DNA of 64,000 bases from QHXW01 sp963768075 (GTDB lineage Bacteria > Acidobacteriota > Terriglobia > Bryobacterales > Bryobacteraceae), in the NCBI GenBank assembly GCA_963768075.1, contig CAVYHD010000051.1, positions 248,001 through 312,000 of the forward strand, in the 5' to 3' direction. The notes under the pieces were generated by a model that did no database searches, was not told the origin of the DNA, and was given only the letters and a program-made list of their open reading frames with translations. Positions 8,684 to 17,114 of this stretch are shown piece by piece. Numbering within the stretch: position 1 is the first letter of the stretch; each line of letters opens with the position of its first letter. A program made the position numbers and the translations under genes.

Positions 8684-9928
8684 ATGAAATACGCGCTGAT
8701 TACTTTTCTGATTTCGGGCGCAAGCTTATGGGGTGGAAATCAGGAGTCGTTCCTCCAGCCGGTCGAGTTCAACGTCAACTCCCAGTACACAGTGGAAAGC
8801 GTGGAGATTCCCAGCGAGGTGAAATCCGGGATCAGCCTCGGCCTGCGGCAGGACCTCGAAAGGCTCATCGGCCAGAAATTCAACCCGATTGCATTGAACG
8901 ACGTGGCCAGACGGATTCGCGACGAACTCGATGTAAGCACTGTTGTTCCGAGGCTTCTTCGCGGAAATACGCCAGATCACGTGAGGATCGTCCTCGACGT
9001 CGCGGGAAAGCGGGTCGATCTTTCGGTCCCTAAGTTTCTGTACAGCTCGGCCCAGGGTCTGAACGGCGCTGTCGAGGGAGCGGTGATCGCTGGTGACAAT
9101 CGTTTCACCGCCGGGCTGGTCAGCAATGGGGACGAGCTGGTGGAGCGCTACTCGGGATTTCGTCTCCGCTACGAAGACCGGAAACTGGGCTCGGACCGCG
9201 TTCGCCTGCGGTTCGAATTCGACAGTTACCATGAGCAGTGGAACAACTCAACCCTGAAGGCCATTGGTCAGGACGATAGCGTTCCGGGAATATACCGGTC
9301 GCGGCAGAATTTCGAGCCGCTTATCTCGATCGCGTTAGCCCAGCCTCTTACGGTTTCCTTCGGAGCTGGTTTCCAGCGCTTCGATCCGGACATTCCGGGC
9401 GCGCACACTCAGTCCGCCAATGCCGCCATTACAACTCTGCGCTATGAGCGGCATTTCGAAGGTGAGCTGGGCGATGATCAGGGTCTTCAGGCCGAATACA
9501 GTCTCCGGGCGGCAACCCGGGCTTTGGATAGCGATTACGGGTACGCCCGGCATCGCTGGGAAGTGCGGTATTCGATCACAAGCGGACGGCAATCGCTGAC
9601 GGATGACGCAGTTGCCGGTATGATCACAGGAAACGCGCCTTTATTTGAGCGTTTCGAGGTCGGGACCAGTTCCATGTTAAGGGGTTGGAACAAATGGGAG
9701 CTCGATCCTTTGGGCGGCAGCCGCGTGGTGCACAACTCCGTCGAGTACCGGTACGGATTGTTTGAGGCGTTTTACGATGCCGGAGCGATTTGGGACTCCG
9801 GGGATGACGTGGTTTTGCGGCATTCCCTAGGCGTAGGAGTGCGCAAGAACGCTTTTCTGGTAGCGATGGCCTTTCCGGTCAAGGGAGGCCGGGCGTCACC
9901 GGTATTTATGGTAGGAATGAACTATTGA
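8684..9928 (+). CDS. Short Omp85/BamA-like outer-membrane protein
   Basis: The 414-residue protein has a signal peptide (about 1-18), one POTRA-like segment (about 35-110, with VESVEIPSEVKSG and VRIVLDVAGKRVDLSVP), and a C-terminal part of amphipathic beta strands ending in VFMVGMNY with a terminal aromatic residue, as in outer-membrane barrels. SMLRGWNKWELDPLGG near residue 330 resembles the (V/L)RG(F/Y/W) loop-6 motif of Omp85 proteins. It is much shorter than BamA (about 800 residues), so it is a minimal member, perhaps a dedicated secretion or lipid-related porin. The next gene starts within its stop codon (TGATG), so the two are translationally coupled. The assignment to Omp85 is by motif and is moderately certain. 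Confidence 0.65.
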   Translation: MKYALITFLISGASLWGGNQESFLQPVEFNVNSQYTVESVEIPSEVKSGISLGLRQDLERLIGQKFNPIALNDVARRIRDELDVSTVVPRLLRGNTPDHVRIVLDVAGKRVDLSVPKFLYSSAQGLNGAVEGAVIAGDNRFTAGLVSNGDELVERYSGFRLRYEDRKLGSDRVRLRFEFDSYHEQWNNSTLKAIGQDDSVPGIYRSRQNFEPLISIALAQPLTVSFGAGFQRFDPDIPGAHTQSANAAITTLRYERHFEGELGDDQGLQAEYSLRAATRALDSDYGYARHRWEVRYSITSGRQSLTDDAVAGMITGNAPLFERFEVGTSSMLRGWNKWELDPLGGSRVVHNSVEYRYGLFEAFYDAGAIWDSGDDVVLRHSLGVGVRKNAFLVAMAFPVKGGRASPVFMVGMNY

Positions 9929-10536
9929 TGCAGAAGGTCACCAGACGATGGTGGCTAGCGGCGAGCTTCGGTGCGCCTCTTCTCGTGGGCTTTTCGGCCC
10001 AATCCCTACAAGTGTGCGTGGACGGCGACGATCTGCGCATCGCGGCGGCTCCAAAACTTCATTTTCTCTCGGACAAGCCCCTGGAAAAGCTGAAAGACGG
10101 CGCAACCCTAGTGTTTCTCGCGCAGTTTTCTCTTCTGACAGAGGTGAATACACCGGCAATCAAGCCGGCGGTAGACCGCTTTGTGGTCAGCTACGACATC
10201 TGGGAAGAGAAGTTTTCGGTAACCAGTACAGGAGTGGAGCGGGCGACGGTGTCGCACCTTTCGGCGACCTCCGCCGAAAACTGGTGCCTCGATCATTTAG
10301 TGCTGGGGATCGATGGCGTCGCCCAGGACAAGCCGCTGTGGGTAAAGTTGGAGTTGCGCGCGGAGGATGCCCGGGACCAGGCTGCGGTGGTAGGGCGGTC
10401 GGGTATCAGTCTAGCGCGGTTGATCGACGTCTTCAGCAATCCGGCGCGCGCGCAGCAGATGCACTGGGAGGCCACCGCGGGCCCCGTTCGCCTGGTGGAC
10501 GTCAAACGGGCGCGCCGGAGTCCGCGCAGCGGGTGA
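9928..10536 (+). CDS. DUF4390-like secreted protein upstream of an NtrYX pair
   Basis: The 202-residue protein has an Arg-containing N-terminus and hydrophobic signal (about 8-27), then a beta-rich domain with LVFLAQFSLLTE, VSYDIWEEKFSVT and LDVFSNP-like elements. Size, pattern and position directly before an NtrY-like kinase match DUF4390 proteins, which occur in the same place in betaproteobacteria. The function is unknown, though it is probably periplasmic and could modulate the sensor. The ATG at 9928 shares its A with the stop of the barrel gene; a TTG three bases earlier is less likely. Its TGA overlaps the GTG start of the kinase. Family assignment rests on context plus general pattern. 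Confidence 0.6.
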   Translation: MQKVTRRWWLAASFGAPLLVGFSAQSLQVCVDGDDLRIAAAPKLHFLSDKPLEKLKDGATLVFLAQFSLLTEVNTPAIKPAVDRFVVSYDIWEEKFSVTSTGVERATVSHLSATSAENWCLDHLVLGIDGVAQDKPLWVKLELRAEDARDQAAVVGRSGISLARLIDVFSNPARAQQMHWEATAGPVRLVDVKRARRSPRSG

Positions 10537-11942
10537 ACCGGCTTCGAAACAAGCTCATCCTGATTTTTCTTGCCGCTACGGTTGTGCCCTGGGGCGCCAC
10601 GCTGTGGATGACGACATCCTTTCTGGACCGCAGCCTGCAATACCGCGCCACCCGCGAACTGGACGACCTTTCCCGTTCCCTCCAGATCACCGGCCACGAA
10701 TTGTATCAACAGGCCTGCGACGACTTGAAAGCCGCAGCCACGGCCGGCGTCGTTGCACCCCGGCGATATTCGGAGAAGGATTGGAATGACTGGCCGGAGC
10801 CTTTGCGCAGCTTTTGGTCGAGCCGCGACCTGGATGGCTGTAGCCACGCGGGCACGGATGGCGAGCGGGTGGATTATTCCGTTCGACGGCCCGGAGAGGC
10901 GCTCGTCTACTCGCGACCGCTGCCGATACCGATGAACCGCCTTACGGAGCAGTACATCCGGGCCCGGGACCTGGTGTATCGGGAGCAATCGCGCGACTTG
11001 CCGCGCGGATTTATCGGCGCCTGGGTGTTGCTGGCGTCGCTCGTGTGGTTGGGCTCACTGGTGCTTCTGGCTTTGCTGGCGCATCATCTCAGCCGGCCCA
11101 TCCAGCAGATGACGGCGGGGCTCTCTGAACTCGCCGCCGGAAACTTCGGGGTGCGGCTGAACAGCCGGCGGGACGATGAGATCGGGCGCGCGATCGAGGC
11201 GTTCAACAATACCGCGGAACGGCTGGAGCAAAGCCGCGACCGCCTGATCTACCTGACGCAGCTCGCGAGCTGGGAAATGCTGGCCCGCAAGATGGCGCAC
11301 GAGGTGAAGAACTCGCTCACTCCCATCCGGCTCACGGTGGAAGAGATGGTAGAGCGCCAAAGCGGGGCGGAGCGTGGTTTCTTTGAACAGGCGGCTCAAA
11401 TTGTCGTCGAGGAGATCGAAAGTCTCGAACGGCGCGTACGGGCGTTCTCACAGTTTTCCGCCGAGCCGCCTATGCGTCCCACGGAGCTGGATCTCAATGC
11501 TCTGGTGGAAGACCGGGTGGCGTTTCTGAAAACCGGGCATCCGGAAATCAATTACGCGCTCCGGCTGGAACCCGCCACGCCGCACACCGTCGCCGACGAG
11601 GATCTGGTTAAGGGAATTCTCGTAAACCTGCTGGAAAACGCCGCCCAGGCTGCCGGCACCGGCGGCAATGTGCTTGCTCTGACTCATGCTTCGAATGGCC
11701 ACGTGGCGGTTGAGATACACGACTCGGGCCCCGGCCTGAGCGAGCAGGCGCGCCGGACCTTGTTTCAGCCTACGATTTCGTTCAAAAAGAACGGGATGGG
11801 CCTCGGCCTCTCGATCGCACGCAAGAGTGCGCTGCTCTCGGGCGGCGATATTGTGCCGATCGCAGGCGAACTTGGCGGCGCGGCGTTTCGTTTGGTGCTT
11901 CCCACTAGCTCACATGGCCTCGAAAAAAGTTCTGATCGTTGA
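10533..11942 (+). CDS. NtrY-like sensor histidine kinase
   Basis: The 469-residue kinase starts at GTG 10533, overlapping the preceding TGA by three bases. It has TM1 at about 8-30, a roughly 130-residue periplasmic region, TM2 at about 160-183 and a HAMP domain at about 184-236. The phospho-acceptor is His256 in KMAHEVKNSLTPIRLTVEE, the NtrY/NtrB-type H box. The HATPase domain contains NLLENAAQA, HDSGPGL and GMGLGLSIARK. The open frame continues upstream to 9948, but that part lies over the DUF4390-like gene and has no conserved sequence. The response regulator starts 29 bases before this gene ends. It likely phosphorylates that sigma-54 activator; the signal is unknown. Confidence 0.9.
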   Translation: MNRLRNKLILIFLAATVVPWGATLWMTTSFLDRSLQYRATRELDDLSRSLQITGHELYQQACDDLKAAATAGVVAPRRYSEKDWNDWPEPLRSFWSSRDLDGCSHAGTDGERVDYSVRRPGEALVYSRPLPIPMNRLTEQYIRARDLVYREQSRDLPRGFIGAWVLLASLVWLGSLVLLALLAHHLSRPIQQMTAGLSELAAGNFGVRLNSRRDDEIGRAIEAFNNTAERLEQSRDRLIYLTQLASWEMLARKMAHEVKNSLTPIRLTVEEMVERQSGAERGFFEQAAQIVVEEIESLERRVRAFSQFSAEPPMRPTELDLNALVEDRVAFLKTGHPEINYALRLEPATPHTVADEDLVKGILVNLLENAAQAAGTGGNVLALTHASNGHVAVEIHDSGPGLSEQARRTLFQPTISFKKNGMGLGLSIARKSALLSGGDIVPIAGELGGAAFRLVLPTSSHGLEKSSDR

Positions 11943-13260
11943 TGACGAAGACAACATCGGCCGCTCGTTGCGCATGATCCTGGAGCGCGAGGGCTACGGG
12001 GTCTCGATCTGCCGCTCGGTGGCGGAATTCCGCTCCAATGGGGAGGCGGCGCGCGCCGACGCGTTTCTATTTGACATGCGCCTGCCCGACGGCAGCGGGA
12101 TCGACCTGCTGCGCTCGATGCAGCAAAACGGAAGCGCCGCTCCGGCCATCATGATCTCGGGCCACGGAACCATTGCCGACGCCGTGGAGGCCACGCGCGC
12201 GGGCGCATTCGATTTTCTCGAGAAGCCGCTCAGCAGGGAAAAGGTGCTGGTGGCCTTGAAGAACGCGCTGGAGCACGCCAACCTACGGCGAGAGAACGAG
12301 CGCCTGCGCGAATTGGTTGGTTCGAGCCCGAAGATGATCGGCTCCAGTCCGTCATTTCTGCGAGCGGTGGAACAGGCGTCGATGTCGGCGCGATCCGACG
12401 CGCGCGTGCTGCTCATCGGGGAGTCGGGCACGGGCAAGGAGCTGCTGGCCGAGCACATTCATCGCAACAGCCCGTTTGCATCGGGGGCCTTTGTGAAGGT
12501 GAACTGCGCCGCGATCCCGACCGAGTTGATCGAGACCGAGCTATTCGGCCACGAGAAGGGCTCATTCACCGGTGCGGCTGCCATGCGGCGGGGCAAGTTC
12601 GAGCTGGCGGATGGCGGCACGCTTTTTTTGGATGAGATTGGCGACCTGCATTCGGCGTCGCAGGCGAAACTACTGCGCGTTTTGCAGGAGGGCGAGTTCC
12701 ATCGCGTGGGCGGGGAGCAATCGATCCGCGTCTCGGTCCGTGTCATCTCAGCGACGAATCGGGAGCTCGCGTCATTGGTAAGCCAGGATAAATTCCGCGA
12801 GGATCTCTACTATCGGGTAAGCGTGGTGCCGATTCGTGTGCCGGCGCTGCGCGAGCGGGTGCAGGACATCCGGCTGCTGGCAGAGTATTTTCTGGAAGAT
12901 TTCTGTGCGCGCAATAATTTCAAGCCAAAAATGATCGCCGATGATGTATATGCGGTGCTGGAAAGCTACCCATGGCCGGGCAATGCGCGCGAGCTGCGCA
13001 ATGCGATCGAGCGCATGGCCATTTTGACCACGGGCGAAAGACTGCCGAAGGAATCGATTCCCGTCGAGATTCGGATACAACGCGATACGGCGCAGCGCTC
13101 GACCGTGCAGGAGGCGCGGGCATCGGCGGAGCGCGAATACATTTTGCGCGCGCTGGAAGAGGCGAACTGGAATGTCTCCGGCGCCGCGCGTGCGCTGGGT
13201 ATGGAGCGCACCAATCTTCACAAGCGGATTCGGGCGCTGGGAATCAGTCGGGAGAAGTAG
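11914..13260 (+). CDS. NtrX/NtrC-like sigma-54-dependent response regulator
   Basis: The 448-residue protein has a receiver domain with acidic residues D10/D11 and the phospho-acceptor Asp54 (FLFDMRLPDG). The AAA+ domain has Walker A GESGTGKE (169-176), the sigma-54 contact loop GSFTGA (216-221; a variant of GAFTGA) and Walker B LFLDEIGD. The C-terminal Fis-type helix-turn-helix is NVSGAARALGMERTNLHKRI. ATG 11914 begins MASKKVLIVDDE; the in-frame extension upstream to 11827 lies over the kinase and is not conserved. It would activate sigma-54 promoters on phosphorylation by the upstream kinase. A sigma-54 site was not found nearby by eye. Confidence 0.93.
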   Translation: MASKKVLIVDDEDNIGRSLRMILEREGYGVSICRSVAEFRSNGEAARADAFLFDMRLPDGSGIDLLRSMQQNGSAAPAIMISGHGTIADAVEATRAGAFDFLEKPLSREKVLVALKNALEHANLRRENERLRELVGSSPKMIGSSPSFLRAVEQASMSARSDARVLLIGESGTGKELLAEHIHRNSPFASGAFVKVNCAAIPTELIETELFGHEKGSFTGAAAMRRGKFELADGGTLFLDEIGDLHSASQAKLLRVLQEGEFHRVGGEQSIRVSVRVISATNRELASLVSQDKFREDLYYRVSVVPIRVPALRERVQDIRLLAEYFLEDFCARNNFKPKMIADDVYAVLESYPWPGNARELRNAIERMAILTTGERLPKESIPVEIRIQRDTAQRSTVQEARASAEREYILRALEEANWNVSGAARALGMERTNLHKRIRALGISREK

Positions 13261-13303
13261 GAGACAAAGACGGAAGGCAAAAAGCAAAAGACAAAAGGCT
13301 GCG

Positions 13304-15325
13304 CTAGGATCGTAAGGCGGCCAGATCGCCCACGAGCGCTTTCAAAAATTCGGCCTGGTGAGTTTGCAAAAAGAAGTGGCCGCCGGGGAACATTTCCAGC
13401 TTGAAAGATTGCGTTGTCTCGCCGGCCCAGGCCTCGAGGTGATCGCGGGTGATTCTTTCGTCCTCCCGACCACCGTAGGTGCGAATGGGGCAATCGAGCG
13501 GCGGGCCTTCCTGGAAAACGTAGTTTCGATAGAGCGTTGCATCCGCCCGGAGCGCGGGAAGCGCCAGATGCATGAGCTCTCGATGTTCGAGAAGTTCCTG
13601 GGGGATACCGTTGAGCCGCTGCAACTCCTCGATCAGATCTTCGTCCGAAGGGGGCGGGGGAGGCACGTGATCGCGGCGCAACTGCGGGGCGCGCGCGCCA
13701 GCAACAAGGAGAGCTAACGGGCGGCTAGCGAGCGACCGTGCCAGCTCGAACGCGACTGCGGCTCCCATGCTGTGGCCGAAAAACGCGAAGGGCTTGTCGA
13801 GATGCGGCCCGATCGCTTCGCGCAGCGCCGGAATCAGGCGCTCCATGCGATCGAAAGCAGGTTCGCTCAGGCGTGTTTCACGGCCAGGCATCCGGACCGG
13901 GCATACGGCGACGCTGTGCGGCAAATGCTCCTGCCACCCGCGAAAGATGCTGGCGCCGCCGCCGGCGTACGGGAAGCAGAACAGGCGCATCGATGCCTCT
14001 TCGGTTTGGTGGATGGCGGGAAACCACGATCGAGCGCTGGCTGTCCTGGCACGCAATCGCAGAGCCAGCAGTTGGCGTTTCTCCGGGGACAGCATGGCGA
14101 GCGGGTCTGCGGCGGGCTCGCTGGTTGCGCTTCTTGCTGACCCTTTTGGCTTTTCCACCGTCTTTTCCAGTAATTGCTCGAAGGGAACCACGCTCAAAGA
14201 ATCGGCGTACCGCAAAGCCGCCATCCGCGACGCTCGCGACAGGTGCTCGTAATGGGCGCGGTCTGTGAGCAGCCGGTTGAGTGCATCGTGCCACGGGTCG
14301 GCATCCTGTTCGGGGACCTCGGCCACGGGAACCATCTGCTCGTCGACGCGCTCCTGATACGTCGCGATGGGTTTGACCGGCAGCAGGTAATCGACGCCGA
14401 GTTTTGCTTCTGGTATGCCACCGATGTTGCTCGCCACCACCGGCACGCCATGGAGCATGGCTTCGACCACAATACGCGATCGCGCCTCGGCCCAGAGTGA
14501 GGGCACCAGCAGAACACGCGTACGGGCGAGCAACTTCTCGATGTGATCGACCGGCGGCAGAATCGAAATGTTGGCGTGCCGCTCCAGCGCGCACCTGTCG
14601 GCGGCATTCGTGCCCCATGTGGGAACCGCGGCGAAGTGCGCGTGAGGCATGCGCCCGGCCAGGGCGAGGAAAATTGAGATACCCTTGACCGCACACGGAT
14701 TCACCAGCGTGACGAATTCGTTCTCGAACCGCCCGAGTGATTCATACGGCCCGGGATCGAGGAGGGAAATGGGCACATGCACGGCATCCATGCCGCTCCA
14801 ACGGTGGATGTAGTCCGAGACGTACTGGCTGACACCCACGATCGCATCGGCACGCCGCAGCATCTCTGTTTTCGCGGTGCTGGCGAACGCGCAATCGGGA
14901 CCGAACGGCAAGGCCAGTGTGGCGCGGGCGAGATAGACGACACGCGCGGTCTCGGTTCGAAGAGCTGGTTCAAGCAGAAGCTGTGCGGGGTCGTCGGTCG
15001 ACGCGAGAATCACATCCGGCCGGAAGGCCGCCATCTGCTCCGAGAAATACTGGCGCAGGCCCGGTTGATTCGTGACCGTGTGCACTTCTACGCCCGCTCG
15101 GCGAAAGGCGACTACGCCTCCATCTGCCGATTCCGCGGACACGTTACGCGCAGCCAGCTCATTTAAGAAAAGATCGTGCTCGTGCGGGCCTAACTGACTG
15201 ATGCGCGCGACAACCAGGCAGGCGTGTCCGCGAGCAGCCAACGCCTCCATCAGCAAGCGGTTGGATTTGTCGCCGCCGCCGTGAGCGGGATAGTAGCGGG
15301 AATTTTGCGCCAGCAGAATTCGCAT
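13304..15325 (-). CDS. Glycosyltransferase (GT4-like) fused to a type II thioesterase
   Basis: The 673-residue protein has two parts. Residues 1 to about 400 are a GT-B glycosyltransferase: N-terminal MRILLAQNSRYYPAHGGGDK, then VNPCAVKG, VLLVPSLWAEARSRIVVEA (an E-x7-E-like donor motif) and GVPVVASNIGGIPE. Residues 446-673 are an alpha/beta-hydrolase of the GrsT/type II thioesterase family: FCFPYAGGGASIFRGW, nucleophile motif GHSMG (about 517-521), an Asp in GGREDER and the catalytic His in PGGHFF (about 649). Between them lies LSPEKRQLLALRLRAR (about 412-427), a linker typical of NRPS assembly lines. Type II thioesterases usually unload mis-primed carrier proteins, and a free carrier protein is encoded two genes upstream. 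The fusion is unusual; no internal stop or shift is visible. Confidence 0.85.
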   Translation of the reverse strand: MRILLAQNSRYYPAHGGGDKSNRLLMEALAARGHACLVVARISQLGPHEHDLFLNELAARNVSAESADGGVVAFRRAGVEVHTVTNQPGLRQYFSEQMAAFRPDVILASTDDPAQLLLEPALRTETARVVYLARATLALPFGPDCAFASTAKTEMLRRADAIVGVSQYVSDYIHRWSGMDAVHVPISLLDPGPYESLGRFENEFVTLVNPCAVKGISIFLALAGRMPHAHFAAVPTWGTNAADRCALERHANISILPPVDHIEKLLARTRVLLVPSLWAEARSRIVVEAMLHGVPVVASNIGGIPEAKLGVDYLLPVKPIATYQERVDEQMVPVAEVPEQDADPWHDALNRLLTDRAHYEHLSRASRMAALRYADSLSVVPFEQLLEKTVEKPKGSARSATSEPAADPLAMLSPEKRQLLALRLRARTASARSWFPAIHQTEEASMRLFCFPYAGGGASIFRGWQEHLPHSVAVCPVRMPGRETRLSEPAFDRMERLIPALREAIGPHLDKPFAFFGHSMGAAVAFELARSLASRPLALLVAGARAPQLRRDHVPPPPPSDEDLIEELQRLNGIPQELLEHRELMHLALPALRADATLYRNYVFQEGPPLDCPIRTYGGREDERITRDHLEAWAGETTQSFKLEMFPGGHFFLQTHQAEFLKALVGDLAALRS

Positions 15326-15337
15326 ATTGCGCGGCAG

Positions 15338-16570
15338 TCAGCGGTCCGGGCGCGCCCGAAGACGGTGGAGCAGAAGGGCCCGCTTGTCCGGAGACAAGTC
15401 TGCCAGGCGGTCTTCGGTGTGCATGGCCGGTTGTGCGGGCTGGAGAGCCAGGAGAAACTCCTCGAGTTGAGAGGGCCGCAGTTCGGAAACAAAGCGGGTA
15501 GCGTTCTCGCGCGCGGCGGCTGATTCGTGTTCGTAGACAGTGCGGCCAGCAAGGAGCTCCTCCAGAGCTTCCCGCCACGGCGCCAGGTTTTGCCGCGGCA
15601 CGACCGCGCGGGGCAAACCCTGATCGTCGAACACCGCCTCGTAGCGCTCGATGGGCTGCACGGGAATGACGAACCGGGTTCCGAGCTTGGCCTCCCGCAA
15701 GCCGCCGGAGTCGCTGGTTACCGTTGGAATGCCGCGCAGCATCGCTTCCACTACGATCAGACCGAACCCTTCGAACCAGAGCGATGGAACGAGTAGCACG
15801 CGGGTGTTCTCGAGTGCATCGTCGATACGCTTACAGTTCCGAAGCAGCGTGACGTTTGACCGCGCGAGGAGAGCGCGCCGATCCGCGGCGGTGGTTCCCC
15901 ATCCCGGCAAAGCGGCGAAAGAGTACTTTGGGAATTCGTCCGCAAGCGCAAGAAAGACCGACAACCCTTTCACCGCGCACGGATTGATCATAGTAATCAA
16001 CTCGCCGGACGTCGGGCGCGCAAAGGGCCCGCTGCCGTAAATCGGGGGATGGATGACTTCCGCATGCCGCCCCAGGTGAGTCCCGATATACTCCGCGGTG
16101 TGGTGCCCGATGCCGATGATTGCGGCGGAGCCGGCGACCAACTCTGCGCCTTCGCGGTCCGGACTCCAGCTAGCTGGACCGAAAGGATAAAATTGCGGCG
16201 TGTGCGCGAGGTAGACCACGCGGCCTGGCGCGGCTTCGTTTGCGGCGCGCAGCAGCGCTTGTCCAATGTCCTCTGAAGACACCAGTACCCAATCGGGTTG
16301 AAACTCACAAATCTGGTTCCTCAGGACCGTGGCCCGCTTGACTGGATCGGCTACGGCGTAGACTTCGTGCGCCGTGCGGCCGGTGTCCTGTTCCTCCGTT
16401 TCGCGGCGAACTTGAGCCAACTCTTCGGCCGTGTGTGCGGTAAGCGTTCCAGCTACGACGCGGCAAACGTCGCCGTGGGCGGCAAGCGAATCCAGCCAGG
16501 CCAGATTGCTGCGCGTCGAACCGCCTCGGGGCGGGACGTGAGAGGCGCTCGATGCCAGCAGGATGCGCAT
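15338..16570 (-). CDS. Glycosyltransferase (GT4-like) with NRPS-linker-like tail
   Basis: The 410-residue GT-B glycosyltransferase is homologous to the first part of the next gene: MRILLASSASHVPPRGG at the N-terminus, MINPCAVKGLSVFLALA, VLLVPSLWFEGFGLIVVEAMLRGIP and a DSGGLREAKLG loop. It ends in DLSPDKRALLLHRLRARPDR, the same linker type seen inside the glycosyltransferase-thioesterase fusion. ATG 16570 lies four bases after the stop of the carrier-protein gene; an upstream extension in the same frame overlaps the carrier gene and is spurious. Sugar donor and acceptor are unknown. The sequence similarity of the two glycosyltransferases suggests duplication within the cluster. Confidence 0.85.
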   Translation of the reverse strand: MRILLASSASHVPPRGGSTRSNLAWLDSLAAHGDVCRVVAGTLTAHTAEELAQVRRETEEQDTGRTAHEVYAVADPVKRATVLRNQICEFQPDWVLVSSEDIGQALLRAANEAAPGRVVYLAHTPQFYPFGPASWSPDREGAELVAGSAAIIGIGHHTAEYIGTHLGRHAEVIHPPIYGSGPFARPTSGELITMINPCAVKGLSVFLALADEFPKYSFAALPGWGTTAADRRALLARSNVTLLRNCKRIDDALENTRVLLVPSLWFEGFGLIVVEAMLRGIPTVTSDSGGLREAKLGTRFVIPVQPIERYEAVFDDQGLPRAVVPRQNLAPWREALEELLAGRTVYEHESAAARENATRFVSELRPSQLEEFLLALQPAQPAMHTEDRLADLSPDKRALLLHRLRARPDR

Positions 16571-16574
16571 GTCG

Positions 16575-17114
16575 CTACGGCTTGCTGCCAGGTGCGCCGT
16601 TGTGTTCTTTGGCGAGAAGCGCGCGGACCTCTTCGTCGGAGAGGTTCTCCAGCTCCTTGAGAATGTCGGCGTACCGATCGGTACCGGCGTTTTCGATCTC
16701 GCACAGTTCAATCGCCTTGGCCAGTTCAGCAACAGTAAAGTCGCCGCTATAGACAACCTTCAGGGAAAGATCGAGAGCGAAGGCTTGGTGAACGAGGGAG
16801 AGCAGTTGCACGGCCAATAGCGAGTGCCCCCCGAGATCGAAGAAATTCTCGTGGATGCCGACCCAGGGAAGCCCGAGGAGATCCGCCCACATCTGGGCCA
16901 GTTGCTGTTCGAGCGGGCTTCTGGGCGCATCGGCCACCGAGCGGGCGGGACGGCGCCCAACGGCTGTGCGAACGGCTTCGAGAATTTGAGCCGGAGTCCT
17001 CAGCTCGCGCGCGATTCCAGCGTAGTCGATTGGGGCCGAACCAACAGCGGACATCGTTCTTGCGCGCCGTTCCGGGTTCGCGCTGGGCGCCTGGTTGGCC
17101 GTCGTGTAACTCAC
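16575..17114 (-). CDS. Stand-alone carrier protein (phosphopantetheine-binding, PCP/ACP)
   Basis: About 179 residues. The carrier domain has the attachment motif FFDLGGHSLLAVQL, with the 4'-phosphopantetheine Ser at about residue 98. It is followed by a tail of the form LENLSDEEVRALLAKE that commonly ends NRPS carrier domains. The N-terminal IARELRTPAQILEAVR resembles the segment that precedes carrier domains in PKS/NRPS modules, so the gene looks like a detached piece of a megasynthase. The GTG at 17114 overlaps the TGA of the FkbH-like gene; a more internal ATG at 17054 is an alternative start. It should be loaded by the FkbH-like protein and unloaded or edited by the fused thioesterase. 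No phosphopantetheinyl transferase is in the window. Confidence 0.88.
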   Translation of the reverse strand: MSYTTANQAPSANPERRARTMSAVGSAPIDYAGIARELRTPAQILEAVRTAVGRRPARSVADAPRSPLEQQLAQMWADLLGLPWVGIHENFFDLGGHSLLAVQLLSLVHQAFALDLSLKVVYSGDFTVAELAKAIELCEIENAGTDRYADILKELENLSDEEVRALLAKEHNGAPGSKP

